A stretch of 64,000 nt of DNA. Source: Dermatophagoides farinae. Its lineage: Eukaryota; Arthropoda; Arachnida; Sarcoptiformes; Pyroglyphidae. The notes beneath the pieces are model-generated. The model searched no databases, had not been told where the DNA came from, and saw only the letters and a list, made by a program, of their open reading frames with translations. Numbering within the stretch: position 1 is the first letter of the stretch; every line of letters begins with the position of its first letter. Below, piece after piece: positions 1 to 9,981 of the stretch. A program made the position numbers and the translations under genes. The stretch is taken from positions 2,442,001 to 2,506,000 of the forward strand of contig NC_134680.1 of NCBI RefSeq assembly GCF_024713945.1, in the 5' to 3' direction.

Positions 1-866
1 CGAATGCACATGAATGTTGTGTTAAATTATAGCCAAGATTCGGATTGAATGGATCCATTAATCTTGGTCTGCAAATATCGGTTATTTGTTCACGAACTCG
101 AAATTGTTCATTACCATCGGGCATTCGAAATTTTGTTATGTTCAACGTTATATTATCATTCCATATTGCAACTTGATGAAAAAAAAATTTCAAAACAAAA
201 TTTAAATTCCAATTCCAAAAAAAAAATGTTCACTTACGACTTTCAATTTCGAAATAACAATGTTGTTCATCAAACGGTAGATTTGATGTAATAAAATGAC
301 ACATAAACATAGTCGATAATCGTTGACAGAATTTTACACGATGATTTTCCGGATAAATACTTGCATATTGTATATCACGAAGACTATTGACCACTTCTGA
401 CGAAACACCATTACGGAAATAAACTTTCGGTATCCATAATCGTTCATAATCAGTAATCTGAACTTTTTTATATATTTTTCGTGGCTCGCTATAATTCACT
501 GGTGGTGGTGCAAGCTCTTCCGGTAACGATAACAATCGATAATCATACCATTTTAAACAAAGATATAGATCCGTATCTAGATGCTGTAAAAAAATGATCC
601 AATAAAAACAAATACATCTATACACAAATAGCTAAATAAAAAAAAATTAATTAATTTACCAATTCATCATCTGTTCCATGGAAAATATTGATATAAAGTG
701 TAACATTCACTTGTATAGAATGTCGAACATCATCTTTAATGGGCATCATATCACGATTATAATCTGGTGGTAAAATGTAATCCAGAAGCCAATTCTGTGC
801 CCTTACAACTGGAACAATCAACAGACATAATGTTGTTATTATCAACATTGGAATAGAGAAATTCAT
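1..866 (-). CDS. Cys-loop ligand-gated ion channel subunit, copy 1 (3' part beyond window)
   Basis: First of three tandem pentameric (Cys-loop) receptor subunits; such proteins form ligand-gated ion channels in the plasma membrane. Visible exons on the minus strand are 866-660 (signal peptide and start of the ligand-binding domain), 583-238 and 171-1; intron phases are 0 and 1, with donors GTAAAT and GTAAGT. The signal peptide ends near VVRAQNWLLDYILP. Exon 2 holds the loop-D-like WYDYRL, the LWIPKVYFRN segment and a canonical Cys-loop, C164-x13-C178, with LPFDEQHC. Exon 3 continues in frame (RMPDGNEQFRVREQITDIC) to the left edge, so the four membrane helices lie outside. About 240 residues are visible. 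The exon pattern and the QNWL...LP motif match the two downstream copies, which indicates tandem duplication. The ligand and ion selectivity cannot be told from here. Confidence 0.88.
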
Positions 867-1024
867 TTTTAGTTTTCAGTCTATCGAACACACGTTTGAA
901 TTGATTTTGAACATTGTTGAATATTTATTTATTTCAAATAAAGTTTTTTTTACAAGTCATTAACAAATGAAAAATATAGGACAAATATCAACAACAAAAA
1001 CAAGAGAGAAAATGATAAAAAAAT

Positions 1025-2473
1025 TCAATATTTGGCCACCCATGCCGGAATAGTAGCAACAATATAGATTAATGTAAAAAATAGTAATGTAGCCGGAAAT
1101 ACAACTCTGGCTAAATAATCGACCTTATTTCTATTCACTTCATCTTCATGAAACGGTAAATTACCATAAATCATCCGTAAGAAATTGGTCAATACTTGAC
1201 CACATCTTCGATAAAAACCACCTTTACCGAAATAATAACCATCTGGACTTTCAATACCTCTTGCACGTGCATTCTTTTTGTCTGCAATATAATAAAACCA
1301 ACCATAAGCTAATGCAAATTCCACTAGACACATATAGACAAAAAATTGACAACCCCACATCCACCAATATAATGATGCAACATCTTTACAAGGAACCTCA
1401 TTATAACATTCACGGCTAAGACCGATTATGTTGACTAAACAAATGACAGTCAATACCATACGACCATTTGCTGAATAAGCTGCAACCGGATACCAGAATT
1501 CAACGAAAGCAATACAGACCAATAAGAAACTAAGCAGATAATATCGGATAATATAATAATTTACATGGCGAACAATTCTAAGGCCAGCATAAATGCAGCT
1601 ATCATCATTCCAACGATGCTCTAGATTATGATAGATTCGATCGAAACGATTCAGTGGTTCTTTTTCCGGATTACAATCGCCCAATAAACTTTCACGTACA
1701 ACGAATTGATTATTATGACCAGGTGATTTAAGATGTTCATGCATTTGTAACCGAACATAGGGAATCGATGTACCAACTGTGATGAATAAACAATGAAAAT
1801 ATATTAAATTAAATGTCAAAATCATATTTAAAAATCATTATTACACTTACGTGTTTGTAGCTTAAAATAACAATAATGTTCATCGAATGGAAAATTCGAC
1901 AAAATAAATCGACAAATGAATGATATGTCGATACGTGAACACCAATTAAATATTTTATCATGTGAATAAACTTCAACAACTTGAAAACTATTAACAATTT
2001 GTGTTGTAATTGCATTACGGAAATAAATTTGTGGTAGCCATATACGGCTATAATCGGTGAGTACAATGATATTACTACGCAATTCTTTACCCGGAATCAG
2101 ATCAGAAACGGTGGTAAGATTGAAATCTAATATACGTGGATCGAACCATTGCAGGCACATAGTCAAATCAGTTTCTAAAGTCTACATATATAATATTCAA
2201 GAAACGGAGTTAATCATCAAAAGTTTAATCATCAAAAACACTAACCAATTGATTATCACCAGCATCGAATTTATGTACACGCATCGATACATTTACAATG
2301 ACTGAACCGTCGATTAATGGTGCAACATTCGGATTATAATTATCAGGTAGAATATTATCGATTAGCCAATTCTGACCAATCGATTGTCCAAACAACAGTT
2401 GTATAATTAAAAATATAACAAACATAAATGAAATTTTTCGATGAACCATCTGGGTGGACATAGTTTTGAACAC
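1025..2473 (-). CDS. Cys-loop ligand-gated ion channel subunit, copy 2
   Basis: Complete receptor subunit: exons 2473-2246, 2181-1851 and 1776-1025, 1311 coding bases, 436 residues with the first ATG. Methionines at 2461 and 2449 are alternative starts; the third gives a compact signal peptide like those of the neighbours. The mature end begins at GQNWLIDNILP. Loop D reads QWFDPRI; the Cys-loop is C166-x13-C180 with FPFDEHYC. Exon 3 encodes the end of the binding domain and four hydrophobic helices: M1 (YYLLSFLLVCIAFVEFWYP), M2 (around NGRMVLTVICLVNIIGL), M3 (SLYWWMWGCQFFVYMCLVEFALA) and M4 near the C terminus (ATLLFFTLIYIVATIPAW). The M3-M4 cytoplasmic loop is short. The M1-M2 junction lacks the Pro-Ala-Arg motif usual in anion channels, so selectivity is unclear. 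The family call is safe; the ligand is unknown. Confidence 0.9.
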
Positions 2474-2658
2474 ATATATTGATGTCGCTCCCCGAACAAA
2501 AAAAAACTAGGATTCAAATCTATGTCGCTCAGATTTATATTAACATTAATTTGACCGTGACGAAGATAAAATTTTCATTTATACAAATCATTATGATGAT
2601 GATTTTTTTCAAAAAATTTTTATTCCAATTTTTTTAAATACGTGTTCTAATTCTGATT

Positions 2659-4074
2659 TTAATAATAACGATATTTTGTTGCCCAAGGTGATAATGTTGC
2701 GACCAAATAGACAAATACCCATAATAACATTAGACCAGGTAGAAAAATTCGAGCAAAATAATCCACTTTATTTCGATGCATTGGACTGGCCTGAAAATCT
2801 ATTGGACCAAAAACCCAATGTAGAAATCTGTCCATCAAATGACCCCAGTAACGATACCAGGTATTTTTACCAAAATAATGTCCATCAGGTGTTTCAAGGC
2901 CACGTTTATGGAAATCAACTTTTTCTCGTGCGAAATAAAACCAAGCAATAGCCAATGCATATGCCATGATACAGATATAGATGTAACATTGTACAGACCA
3001 GAACCACCAATATAATGAGACTACATCACGGGCCGGAACTTCATCATAACCGGTATGACTAATTCGAATGACTGCATATAATACTGTTGCTGTTAAAATT
3101 GTTCTAGCTGGATAGGCCAAAATGGTGATCCATGGTCCAATACAACAGATACACATACAAAGAAATGTTCCGGTATAATATCGTATGATATAATAATTAA
3201 TATGACGAACAATTTTCAACCCTCCGTATACACATGATTGATTATTGAATACATTCGTATATGATTGTAGATCATAACGATGTGGATGAAATGTGTTGAA
3301 ACCGATCGGTTCGCAATAACCAGTAAATCTTTCCATTACACGAACCTGTGAATTACCATCCGGGCTTTGTATCCATTCCATATATAATCGAAGACGTTCT
3401 ACTGTTTTCAATGAACAAAATAATGAAATTTTCACAATATATTAAATCGAATTATCAGATACTAACAATTTTCAAGCTCAAAATAGCAACGATTACTATC
3501 GAATGGAAAATTGCTTAATTCAAGTAGACATTGAAAATATACACGAAACCGGATACACATATGAACCGTTTTACTATCAGGCCATATTTCCATATACTGT
3601 AATGGTAATAATGCCTGTGTTATTTGTGTGGAAACTGAATTTCGAAAATAAACACCCGGATACCAAAGACTATCAACATCGGTTAATTTTATCTTATCAT
3701 AATGACCACCGAAACGATTCAATATCCAACGTGACACATTCATTTCATTATTTATATCAATCGATTGAAGACGATAATCTTGCCATTTAAGGCAAAGATC
3801 AAGATCGGCACGAAAACCCTGTGAAAAAAAAATCGAATCCATAAAATAAAATGACATTCAACACTATAACACTCACTTCTTGTTCATCAACAATTCGAAA
3901 TGTATGTATTTGTATAGTTGAATTAACATAAACTTCACCATCAATTATTGGTGGTATTTCTGGATCATAATCCGTCGGTAATAGATATTGTATTAGCCAA
4001 TTTTGTCCATATACTAATGATGGTGATTGAAAAACAATTAAAAATGATAGCCAAAATAGAATACGATAATACAT
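2659..4074 (-). CDS. Cys-loop ligand-gated ion channel subunit, copy 3
   Basis: Complete subunit with exons 4074-3877, 3818-3467 and 3401-2659 (1293 bases, 430 residues), intron phases 0 and 1 as in the two sister copies. The signal peptide (MYYRILFWLSFLIVFQ) runs to about VYGQNWLIQYLLP. Exon 2 has KWQDYRL and the LWYPGVYFRN segment, then a Cys-loop C163-x13-C177 with FPFDSNRC. Exon 3 carries M1, then AYPARTILTATVLYAVIRIS, where Pro-Ala-Arg sits at the inner mouth of M2 as in arthropod anion-selective channels (GluCl, HisCl, pHCl). The helix after it is atypical, with an Arg in the outer half. M3 is SLYWWFWSVQCYIYICIMAYALA and M4 lies just before the C terminus. A chloride channel is a reasonable inference but the pore is divergent. 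The ATG at 4074 is the only good start. Confidence 0.9.
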
Positions 4075-5326
4075 GTTGCATGTAGCTATTTATTGATGAA
4101 ATGTCCACAACAGACATCTCATCATCATTATAAATGGTTGTGATATAAATTGAATTGTGCATGAATTTAATCGGCCTAGTCATCATTATCATCATCATCA
4201 TTATCATAATTGTGCATAACCTAATTCATAATTATACTGATGATGATGAAATCCATCATAATTGTCCTGATTAAAATTTCAGAATTTTTTTTATAATTTC
4301 TGAACTAATTTTTTTTTAACAATTTTACACGATCTTGACCAATAATGGATATCGGTTGACCAATTGATTATGATCGTCCTTGTCCATTTTTTTCTCTTTC
4401 AAAAAAAAAAAAAAAATAATTTTAATCTAAGATATTTTGAAAATCTAGTTAGTAAATCATAAAAAATCATCAACTAGTTTTTTTTTCTCTCTCACACACA
4501 CACACACATTCGACGTGTGGTTCCGCTTGAGCTATCACGTGCATTTCCGGCGTAATTTTCTTCTACTCATTTTTTCTCTATTTAAAAAAAAAAAATTTAA
4601 ATGTAAATATATTTCACCTATTTGGTTTATGATTGATTTGTCCATTTTTCGTTGTTGTTGTTGTTGTTGTTTGTATCTTTTTGGTGGTTGGCCTCGATCC
4701 ACAATATATATTTTTATACAGATACAGATATCTTGCATGTTTATTTAGGAGAATAATAAGTTATTATTATTAAAGCTGTAATTGTAATAATGGGCAAATG
4801 TACAAGGCCAACTTGAAGGCTCGAAGCATTGGGCATAAATCTCATCGATATATAAATTCATTGTATACATGCGAATTAGACTTTTAGACTTTCTTGTGAA
4901 TCAGTTAACCAACTCTCTTTGTTGTTGTTGTTGTTGTTGCTGTTATTGCTCCAATCCCATTGAAACATTTGTGAAAGAAAAAAAACCGAAAGTGAAATTT
5001 TTAATTCGGTGAGAAATTCTCTTTTTTTTGAGTATTTTTCTTCATTTTCATTTTCATTTACGTTTCTGATTCATTTTCTCAAAAATTTTTATTTGTCATT
5101 CTCTTTTGTTTGTTGAATATATTGTTACCAATTTCTTGTTGTTGTTGTTGTTTAGTGGAAATTTCAATTATTAAAAGCTTGATAAATTTCAATTTCTTAA
5201 GTCATAGACTTCATTGTGAGGTCGTATATATTCATGTTTAGTGTGTTTTTTTTAGTGATTTTGTGAATCAGCAGTGTGACAAACAAACAAACAAACAAAA
5301 AAAGAAAATTTTAATTATTTTATAAA
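4075..5326. other. Intergenic region between divergent genes, repeat-rich
   Basis: This 1.25-kb stretch separates the minus-strand channel gene 3 from the plus-strand membrane-protein gene, so it should hold both promoters. I see no coding segment. It contains a short CA run near 4494-4509, GTT runs near 4651-4672, 4919-4940 and 5140-5151, and many A/T homopolymers. No clear TATA box or conserved element stands out. Confidence 0.6.
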
Positions 5327-6957
5327 ATGAAATTGACCAATTCGATTAGCGCTGGTATTGCACGAATGGAATCCAAATTGATGGGTGTATCAACAACATC
5401 GAACGAAATGGAAACGGGTAGTATGAGTGGTACCGAATTGATTGGAACATCGGTATGTATTTTTTCGGTTTACACACTTCTATGGATTATTCATAAACAC
5501 TAACGTTGCTATTAATTGAAAAATAGCGACAACAATATGAACCGACCGCAATGTTGGTTGCCCGATTAATTGCACGAACTATGTTGTTCATGACGGTCAT
5601 TATCGGATCGTTTATTTTGGTTTCTGTTTATATTCAGTCCAAATCATTACAATGTACTGAATTTACTACGGCAGAAGCAAGCCATGGTGGTCCTTATTTT
5701 GAACCGATGATGGCTACATCCGAACCAGATGATGAATATTCATCAGGACAACGTCATATTCCACTTAGTCTACGAATGAGTGGCCGAGCAGGTGTAAGTG
5801 TGAATGATTTCTATACGATTTTTGAAATTTACTTGAAATTTTTCTAAACTAGGAAATGATTAATGCAATGGGTGATGATGAAAAAGGTCATGTAAATTGT
5901 GTGATTGAACGTAAAACAGCTAATCAGATAATCGCATCGGAACCGAAAAAGGTAAGATATATGCTATGATGATCATGATATTAATGGTATCGATTTTGAT
6001 TTGAAAATGGTCAACAAAATTAAATCAAATTGAATTAAATTCTAAGAATATTATATCTAGACACAAAAAACCTTCGAAAAATCGTTGAAGCGCAACAATC
6101 AATTGACAAAATCTTTGTTGAACGTTATTTATGAATCGTATAATCGAATGCTTTGTTATTCGAATGTATAAGAGAAACCGGATCTGAGCTTTTTCTGCTC
6201 AATCCTATACAACCTGATGAAAGATAGATCGATGACAATAGGCAGATGGAGACATGAAAGAAAAAAAATTTCCTCCTTGATTGATTAGTTGATAGCAATC
6301 CAATTATATCGATCACATTCATTAGTTGTCTTTGTACACAAATCACCGTTGGATATTTGTTTGTGTGTATTGTTCTGTTGTCGTTGTTGTTGTTGTGATC
6401 AATGATCCCTATCAAACTTTTCAATAATTAACATTTGATTATTGTATGGCTTTTTTTCCTTCTTTGTTTCTCATAATGTGTTTCAATTCTCTCCTCTTTG
6501 TCTTTTTAATTTATCGATTCATTATTATATATAGTTGATGACACCGTTTGGCAATATTACCACCGATCCACGACTTGTACATTTGACTGGTGAAAAATTG
6601 ATATTCTCATGCCATAGTGGTGATGATGATCAACAACAACAACAGCCAAAATTATCAAAAGAAGGAAATCCGATTATTCAATCCTCATTTTCATCTATGT
6701 CTGATTCTAATGATGATCAATCTGAACCGAAACCGGTTCGTCAATTGATTATTATTAGTGGTCCAAGTCGTCCGATGGATAAAAATGATGATGATGATGG
6801 TAAAGATCCAGCACCGAAATCCATTGAAAATAATGCTGGTAAAGGCAATGGACCATCACCGATAAATAGCTTAGGTAGAAATAAACGACAGGCTCCAATA
6901 CCGTTTGAAAATATCAACAATAAGAAAAAAGAATGCGCTTGTAAATGTGCTTGTTAA
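5327..6957 (+). CDS. Type II single-pass membrane protein with C-terminal Cys-x-Cys motif (unrecognised family)
   Basis: Four exons, 5327-5452, 5527-5793, 5853-5951 and 6535-6957 (all phase 0), give 304 residues. The ATG at 5327 opens MKLTNSISAGIARME. There is no signal peptide; residues about 61-81 (MLFMTVIIGSFILVSVYIQS) form one membrane helix, so a type II topology is likely. The lumenal part has moderately conserved-looking blocks (GHVNCVIERKTANQI; TPFGNITTDPRLVHLTGEKL, then IFSCHS) followed by a low-complexity Asp/Gln/Pro tract. Near the end RNKR-QAP fits a furin consensus, and the protein ends KKECACKCAC. It resembles uncharacterised arthropod membrane proteins in layout, but I cannot name it. 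All donors are consensus-like (GTATGT, GTAAGT, GTAAGA). Confidence 0.75.
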
Positions 6958-7864
6958 TGATGAAATTCAAACACCAACACTGGCAGGCAGACATACGTTT
7001 CGTAATTCAAGATTTACGAAACAGAAACCGTTTGACGAATTTTATTTGAATCATTAAAAATAAATAAATAAAGGAAAATTTGCACCCAGATCCAAGGACA
7101 TTCAACAACAACATCAACAACAACTATTATCATCACCAACGATTACGACGACCACCACTACCAAGAACACAATTCATATCACAACAATGTTTTTTTTTTC
7201 TTCGTGTTTTAAATTTCATTATTATCACATCCTATTTATGAAATATTTGAAAAAAAGTGACAATCATTTGACAAACTCTCTAATATGGACACAGCATAGA
7301 AAAGATTGTTTGATTGCTGAAATTCAAATAAAAAAATAAACATTAAATGTGAAAATAAAAATGTTTGATAAATTCCTTAATATTTTTTTCTTTTGTTTTC
7401 TTTTTCCTGTGAAAAAAAAAATTTTGGATATCTGTGAATTTGAATGATAAAATCTATTGTTTTTCCAATAAAGGTTGAATGGACGCCAAATAATGATGAT
7501 GATCATCATTGATTGTGGTGATGGACATCAAAAAAATAAAAATAATGATGATAATTTGTCAACAAGAAATAAACAATAACAAAATTTGATTGATTATCAT
7601 TCAATTTTCAAAATATAAAATATGACTACCATTCTCTTTATCATTTTTTATTTTTATTTTTATTTTTTTTGATCAAATTCATTATTTTTTTTATCATCCC
7701 ATGATCAGAATATACATATCGACAACATACCAAACACACACACACACACACATACACCTGGTATTAAATGTAAATATCATTAATGTAACTATTTGTTGAT
7801 GTTGTTGTTGTTGTCACATTCAAATATATCACCTGCAATAGCCAAACAATCAACAATGAATCCA
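6958..7864. other. Intergenic region
   Basis: About 0.9 kb after the membrane-protein gene. Candidate AATAAA signals lie near 7060-7070. The rest is A/T-rich low complexity with a CA run near 7734-7753 and a GTT run near 7797-7815. No coding sequence seen. Confidence 0.5.
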
Positions 7865-7873
7865 TATATAAAT
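7865..7873 (+). promoter_or_regulatory. Candidate TATA box for the Gly/Asn/Tyr-rich protein
   Basis: TATATAAAT lies about 100 bases upstream of the ATG at 7974, a plausible core promoter position allowing a 5' leader of about 70 bases. In such AT-rich DNA chance matches are common, so this is weak evidence. Confidence 0.3.
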
Positions 7874-7973
7874 AGATTCGATCGCCTTATTGATATATTT
7901 TTTTCCAATAATGATGATCATTATTTTGAATTATTTTGTTGATTGAATATAGCCCAAAAAAAAAACATTGAAA

Positions 7974-8516
7974 ATGAAACTTATCGCCATTCTTTGTCAT
8001 CTTCATTGTTTCCATTTTTATATTGCTCTTGTTCATCTACAAGTATTGATGACACTTGGTGCTCGTGTTCCATTAGCATCGGTTATGCCTTTTCTTGCAG
8101 CAAATTCTTATTTATATAAACAACAGCAACAATTACAACCATATAATGGTTATATTTACACACCTTATCCGATTTATTATCGTCAAACTTCATTACGTGG
8201 TGGTTATTATCCATGGACAACTGGAATGAGAAGATATCCTCCTATCTATTCGAATAATGGATATGGTTCTAATGGAATGTATCCACCGAATGGAATGTAT
8301 AATGGCAACTATGGTAATAATTATTATCCGAATGATTATTATGGCAATTCTCAATATAATCGAGGAGGTGGTAATAATGGTTATGGTACTAACACTAATG
8401 GACGTGGCAATACTGATGATTATGGATCCAATTCATATGACGGAAGTAACACTGGTGGTAATAGTTATTCACCATCACAAATGAATACTCGAAATAAAGC
8501 CGCTAATCGAGGATAG
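7974..8516 (+). CDS. Secreted Gly/Asn/Tyr-rich low-complexity protein
   Basis: Single exon of 180 residues starting MKLIAILCHLHCFHFYIALV, a hydrophobic leader compatible with a signal peptide. The mature part is rich in Tyr, Gly, Asn and Pro (YNGYIYTPYPIYY, then repeated NGMY, NNGYG and YGNS units between about residues 80 and 165) with no conserved domain. Such composition is known from extracellular structural, cuticle-associated or adhesive proteins of arthropods; that role is inference. A TATA-like element lies about 100 bases upstream, AATAAA follows at 8535 and again at 8592, and a perfect hairpin sits between them. The reading frame is open throughout and codon use looks ordinary, so I take it as a real gene. 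Confidence 0.65.
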   Translation: MKLIAILCHLHCFHFYIALVHLQVLMTLGARVPLASVMPFLAANSYLYKQQQQLQPYNGYIYTPYPIYYRQTSLRGGYYPWTTGMRRYPPIYSNNGYGSNGMYPPNGMYNGNYGNNYYPNDYYGNSQYNRGGGNNGYGTNTNGRGNTDDYGSNSYDGSNTGGNSYSPSQMNTRNKAANRG

Positions 8517-8562
8517 TGAATTTTTTTTTTGTTTAATAAATGAAATTCGCTTTTAAATCATA

Positions 8563-8583
8563 TGCTGCCAACAGATGGCAGCA
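8563..8583 (+). other. Perfect hairpin in the 3' flank of the Gly/Asn/Tyr-rich gene
   Basis: TGCTGCCA, loop ACAGA, TGGCAGCA: an 8-bp perfect stem with a 5-base loop, placed between two AATAAA signals. If the second signal is used, the hairpin lies in the 3' untranslated region of the mRNA. It is unusually GC-rich for this DNA. Confidence 0.6.
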
Positions 8584-8736
8584 ATGTTCAAATAAAAATT
8601 TTATTTTTTTCAAACAAAATTAAATTGATTTTTCATTTTCATTTATTTTTTTTTTCTTGCATTTAAAAACCCTGGAACGAAATCGATTTGATATAAGTTG
8701 CAGTGTTGTGTGGTGGTGATTAAATAAATTGATAAA

Positions 8737-9171
8737 ATGATCCGCAATCATAAATTGAAACGAAAAAATTCTACGATTATCGAATTTAGCCATAAAATTC
8801 CATACGTACAGGAAGATTTGAAAATTATTTGTAAACAAAATTGTCATCATCATCTTGTACATTCATTTCCATTGTATGTATTGAGTCCATATTTTCATAA
8901 AGCCATTCTTTTCAACAATGAAAAGCAACATGATGATGATGATAAAATAAAATGTTTATATTTACCATTTTCCTGTGACGTAATTGAAAAATTGATTGAA
9001 TTTGCTTATATGGGTAGAATAAATCAACAACAACAACAGCAACCATTATCAAAAGAATTGATCGATGAAATAGAACGTCTTGCACAATGGACAAGTTCGA
9101 TTCGAATGTTACGTTATATAGAACAGCAAAAAAAACAAACAAACAAAAACAAATTTTTTTTCAAGAAATAA
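8737..9171 (+). CDS. Small BTB/POZ-domain protein
   Basis: Single exon of 144 residues. Residues about 27-122 read as one BTB/POZ domain: DLKIICKQN, then HLVHSFPLYVLSPYFHKAIL (the HxxVLxxxSxYFxxxL pattern), an Asp-rich insert, CLYLPFSCDVIEKLIEFAYM (the usual strand before the YTG turn), and a last helical part with LAQWTSSIRMLRYIEQ. The protein ends soon after in a Lys/Asn/Phe-rich tail, so no Kelch, MATH or BACK domain follows. BTB-only proteins serve as dimerisation or cullin-3 adaptor modules; no function can be assigned. A Gln run interrupts the domain near residue 91. It lies convergent to hindsight with about 0.8 kb between stop codons. It might be a diverged fragment of a larger BTB gene. 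Confidence 0.6.
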   Translation: MIRNHKLKRKNSTIIEFSHKIPYVQEDLKIICKQNCHHHLVHSFPLYVLSPYFHKAILFNNEKQHDDDDKIKCLYLPFSCDVIEKLIEFAYMGRINQQQQQQPLSKELIDEIERLAQWTSSIRMLRYIEQQKKQTNKNKFFFKK

Positions 9172-9981
9172 TCCATCAATTTAATAATGATAATAATAAG
9201 AATTTATAATAATAATGACAAATAATCAATTGAAGATTCATTAATTAATTTAAATTCAATCAATAATGATAAATCAAAATTAATCATGTTATGTTATATA
9301 TATTGTTGTTGTTTTTGATTGTTTTTTTGTTTTGGTAAATGAATGTTTGGTAAGAGAATGTCTGAAAATTCTACAACAAGAAGAAAAAAAATGAGTTGTG
9401 TGTGAAAAAAAATCAAATGTTTATATCTGAATGATAAGTTTGTTGTTGTAGTTGTCGTTTTTTTTTGGTGAATTTTTGATTATGTAAAATTTAAATTATG
9501 TATGTGAAAGAAAAGCAAACCAGAGAAAAAGAGAGAGAGAGAGAATCAAGGCAATCATTGTGAACGCATTGAATCGATTATCGAACAGATTGCTGATGAA
9601 ATACAAATAATAATACAAAGTTTTTCATCGTCAAAGGAATATTAAACGAAAAAAGAAAAAAAAACCTGCAATGGAAAAAAACATTGTAAAGATAGAGACC
9701 ACTAAGCACAGTAACATAATGTGGAATGAGAGAATTCTTTTTAAAAATTGTATCAATGTATATGGAATCAAAATCGGTGGAATTAAAACAGTAATTTCTA
9801 CAAAGTAAATATCTCTATTGGTCAAATCACTATTGATGCGAAAACCAACACAACGTGTTATATATGATGTGTGAAGTGTTTAGTAACGAAAAAACAATTT
9901 AAATTTAAATCGAAAAAAAACCTGAATGTGTGTGTGTGTGTGTGTGTGGTTTTTGGTTTTTCCGTGTTATATACTAATTTA
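9172..9981. other. Convergent intergenic region (3' untranslated regions)
   Basis: Region between the stop codons of the BTB gene (plus) and hindsight (minus), probably mostly 3' untranslated sequence. It holds an AG run near 9529-9544 and a GT run near 9926-9950. A minus-strand open stretch near 9640-9880 is discussed under rejected items. Confidence 0.5.

Noticed and set aside
9640-9880. Minus-strand open stretch of about 75 codons with a hydrophobic, membrane-like translation, ending at a possible donor
   Set aside because: No ATG opens the hydrophobic part, it falls in the probable 3' untranslated region of hindsight on the same strand, and T-rich DNA gives hydrophobic translations by default.
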